From positions 124,001 through 188,000 of the forward strand of contig NZ_RWIU01000004.1 of the NCBI RefSeq assembly GCF_003944765.1: DNA of 64,000 nt, read 5' to 3'. A program made the position numbers and the translations under genes. This document shows positions 62,751 to 64,000 of this stretch, piece after piece (the stretch's first letter is position 1; each line of letters begins with the position of its first letter). This DNA is from Hymenobacter perfusus. Lineage in GTDB: Bacteria > Bacteroidota > Bacteroidia > Cytophagales > Hymenobacteraceae. The notes under the pieces were generated by a model. The model searched no databases. It was not told the DNA's origin and saw only the letters and a list, made by a program, of their open reading frames with translations.

Positions 62751-64000
62751 CTACCCATCCAACAATCCACTCAGCAGTTTCTTCTGCTGCTGCGCGGCTT
62801 TGGCGGGTTGGTCGAGCCAATAATCGGTAAGGAGCGGGGCAATTTCCTGCTCCAGAATCAGGCGCAGCCAGTTGGCCGCCTCGACGGGGCTGGCCGGGGG
62901 CTGGCAGAAGTAGCTGTGGCCGATGCAGAAATCGGGTCCTAAATCGGGGTCGTCGGCAATGGTCTGGTTGAGTTGGTGGAGGCGGGTGGTGAGTTGCTGG
63001 ATTATAGCGGAAGGCACGTGCCGCGCCGCCAGAAACTGGCGTAGCGGTTCGTCAAACCCAGGCGCCAATCTCACGAAAGCAAAGCGGCGGCGCAACGCGT
63101 AATCCAGCGGGGCGAGGCTGCGGTCGGCTAGGTTCATGGTCCCGATGACGTACACGTTTTCGGGCACGAAGAAAGGCGGGCTGCCAGCGGGAGAGTAGGG
63201 CAGCCGTACGGCGTGGGCCGGGCCGCGCTTATCGGCTTCCAGCAGCAGCAGCAATTCCCCAAAAATGCGGGCGACGTGGCCCCGGTTCAGCTCATCAATC
63301 AGCAGAAAATACGGCCGCTTGGGGTCCTGTCCTGCCCGCTGGCAAAAGTTCACCAGAATGCCATCCTGCAGCCTAAACTGCCCGTGCGCATCCGGCCGAA
63401 AACCCTGCACGAAATCCTCGTAGCTGTAGCTGGGGTGAAACTGCACCAGCTCCACGCGGGCCGCATCGGTAGCGCCCAGCTCCAGCCAGGCCAGTCGCCG
63501 AGCCAGAAACGTTTTGCCGGTGCCGGGCGGCCCCTGCAGGATCAGGTTGCGGCGGCGGCGCAGGGCTGCCAGAGCCGCCTGCAGATCTGCTTCGGATATA
63601 AACAGCTCCGCTAGTGCCATTTCCCGGGTATAGGGCGTGACAGGTGGCCGCGCGTAGGCGGGTTGTGGTTCGTGCGCTTCCGCTGCTTCCGGCGTTGCCC
63701 TTTCTTTGATTGGGCGAGCTACTTCCCGCGCTGTACCGGTGTACAGTTCCTGCATCTGCTCCTGCGCGGCCACGTCCCCGTCCAGCAGAGGCGAGTTTTC
63801 CAGGGTAGGGCGTTTTGTTGCAATAGTGAAGCTGAGGTTTTCCAGAATGCGGTTGGTAGGTGTTCCGGCCGGTAAGGGCCACCGCGCCTCCGGTTGCCCC
63901 AACGCCAGCCGATACGCCAGCTGGGCCACGGCACGCGGGGCATACCGCTTGCTTCGGTACACCAAATCGTACACCGTACTCAGGGGCATGCGCGAACCCT
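62751..64000 (-). CDS. mcrB: McrB-type AAA+ GTPase (5' end off window)
   Basis: Residue numbers are from the first visible ATG (63987-63989). Reading continues open to the edge (…GSRMPLSTVYDLVY), and STVYDLVYRSKRYAPRAVAQL resembles the ScoMcrA/EVE-like head domains that usually start further upstream, so the true start is probably outside. The AAA+ motor has Walker A GPPGTGKT (153-160), Walker B YFLLIDELNRGH (227-238) and the McrB-specific MNLADRS (285-291). It moves DNA by GTP hydrolysis to activate the McrC nuclease. The N-terminal part should read the modified base. Confidence 0.9.
   Translation of the reverse strand, partial: GSRMPLSTVYDLVYRSKRYAPRAVAQLAYRLALGQPEARWPLPAGTPTNRILENLSFTIATKRPTLENSPLLDGDVAAQEQMQELYTGTAREVARPIKERATPEAAEAHEPQPAYARPPVTPYTREMALAELFISEADLQAALAALRRRRNLILQGPPGTGKTFLARRLAWLELGATDAARVELVQFHPSYSYEDFVQGFRPDAHGQFRLQDGILVNFCQRAGQDPKRPYFLLIDELNRGHVARIFGELLLLLEADKRGPAHAVRLPYSPAGSPPFFVPENVYVIGTMNLADRSLAPLDYALRRRFAFVRLAPGFDEPLRQFLAARHVPSAIIQQLTTRLHQLNQTIADDPDLGPDFCIGHSYFCQPPASPVEAANWLRLILEQEIAPLLTDYWLDQPAKAAQQQKKLLSGLLDG

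Overview
This 64 kb window looks like chromosomal DNA of a GC-rich member of the Bacteroidota, most likely Cytophagales, family Hymenobacteraceae (Hymenobacter-like). The pointers are: a GC-rich genome whose genes mostly lack Shine-Dalgarno sites; several perfect TAnnTTTG boxes, the Bacteroidota -7 promoter element; typical Bacteroidota families (DUF349, DUF2795, DUF4142, DUF4159, DUF4175, DUF4468, BatA N-terminal domain proteins, PorT-like barrels); a bacterial CrtY-type lycopene cyclase; and many small lipoproteins with a signal peptide ending in Cys. No rRNA, tRNA, CRISPR array, transposase or prophage genes were seen.

Layout. 1-3.0 kb: a multi-PAS hybrid histidine kinase running off the left edge. 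3.1-8.1 kb: a PAP2-like membrane protein, a small membrane protein, rpoN and asnS (divergent), and a lipoprotein. 8.1-10.4 kb: two tandem Rof-like (Rho-binding antiterminator family) proteins divergent from a Rieske/FAD oxidoreductase. 10.6-12.1 kb: two paralogous secreted YxWGP-type proteins with low-complexity tails. 12.3-15.5 kb: uvrA with a long basic N-terminal tail. 15.6-18.5 kb: five small secreted or lipoprotein genes separated by strong hairpins. 18.5-28.9 kb: housekeeping and metabolism (ispD, queA, MacB-like permease, LOG protein, crtY, orphan ABC ATPase, DUF2795, DUF349, ettA). 29.1-35.3 kb: Na+/H+ antiporter, FG-GAP-like protein, HNH endonuclease followed by a type I restriction HsdS remnant, secreted protein, XRE regulator, helical protein. 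35.4-39.0 kb: LuxR-type regulator with a degenerate receiver, SMP-30 lactonase-like protein, divergent periplasmic trehalase. 39.1-42.4 kb: three very small membrane or secreted proteins, an ECF sigma factor with a membrane-anchored trypsin-like protease, and a lipoprotein.

42.5-53.6 kb: a MoxR AAA cluster (MoxR, DUF58, DUF4468, BatA-N, DUF4175, large membrane protein, with DUF4159 nearby) interrupted by two tandem beta-barrel genes on the other strand. Its MoxR/DUF58 gap holds an elaborate inverted/direct repeat structure. 53.8-55.1 kb: two PorT-like barrels. 55.2-61.3 kb: two tandem copies of a tldD-pmbA operon in which only the TldD subunits carry Tat signals. 61.6-64 kb: an McrC/McrB modification-dependent restriction system running off the right edge.

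The points of greatest interest are the double Tat-TldD/PmbA operon, the sigma factor plus protease-fused anti-sigma-like protein, the tandem Rof proteins, the repeat structure at 50.1-50.4 kb, the pseudo-receiver LuxR protein, the UvrA tail, and the traces of restriction system turnover (HNH plus HsdS remnant; McrBC). All functional statements are from reading motifs by eye; no database search was run.
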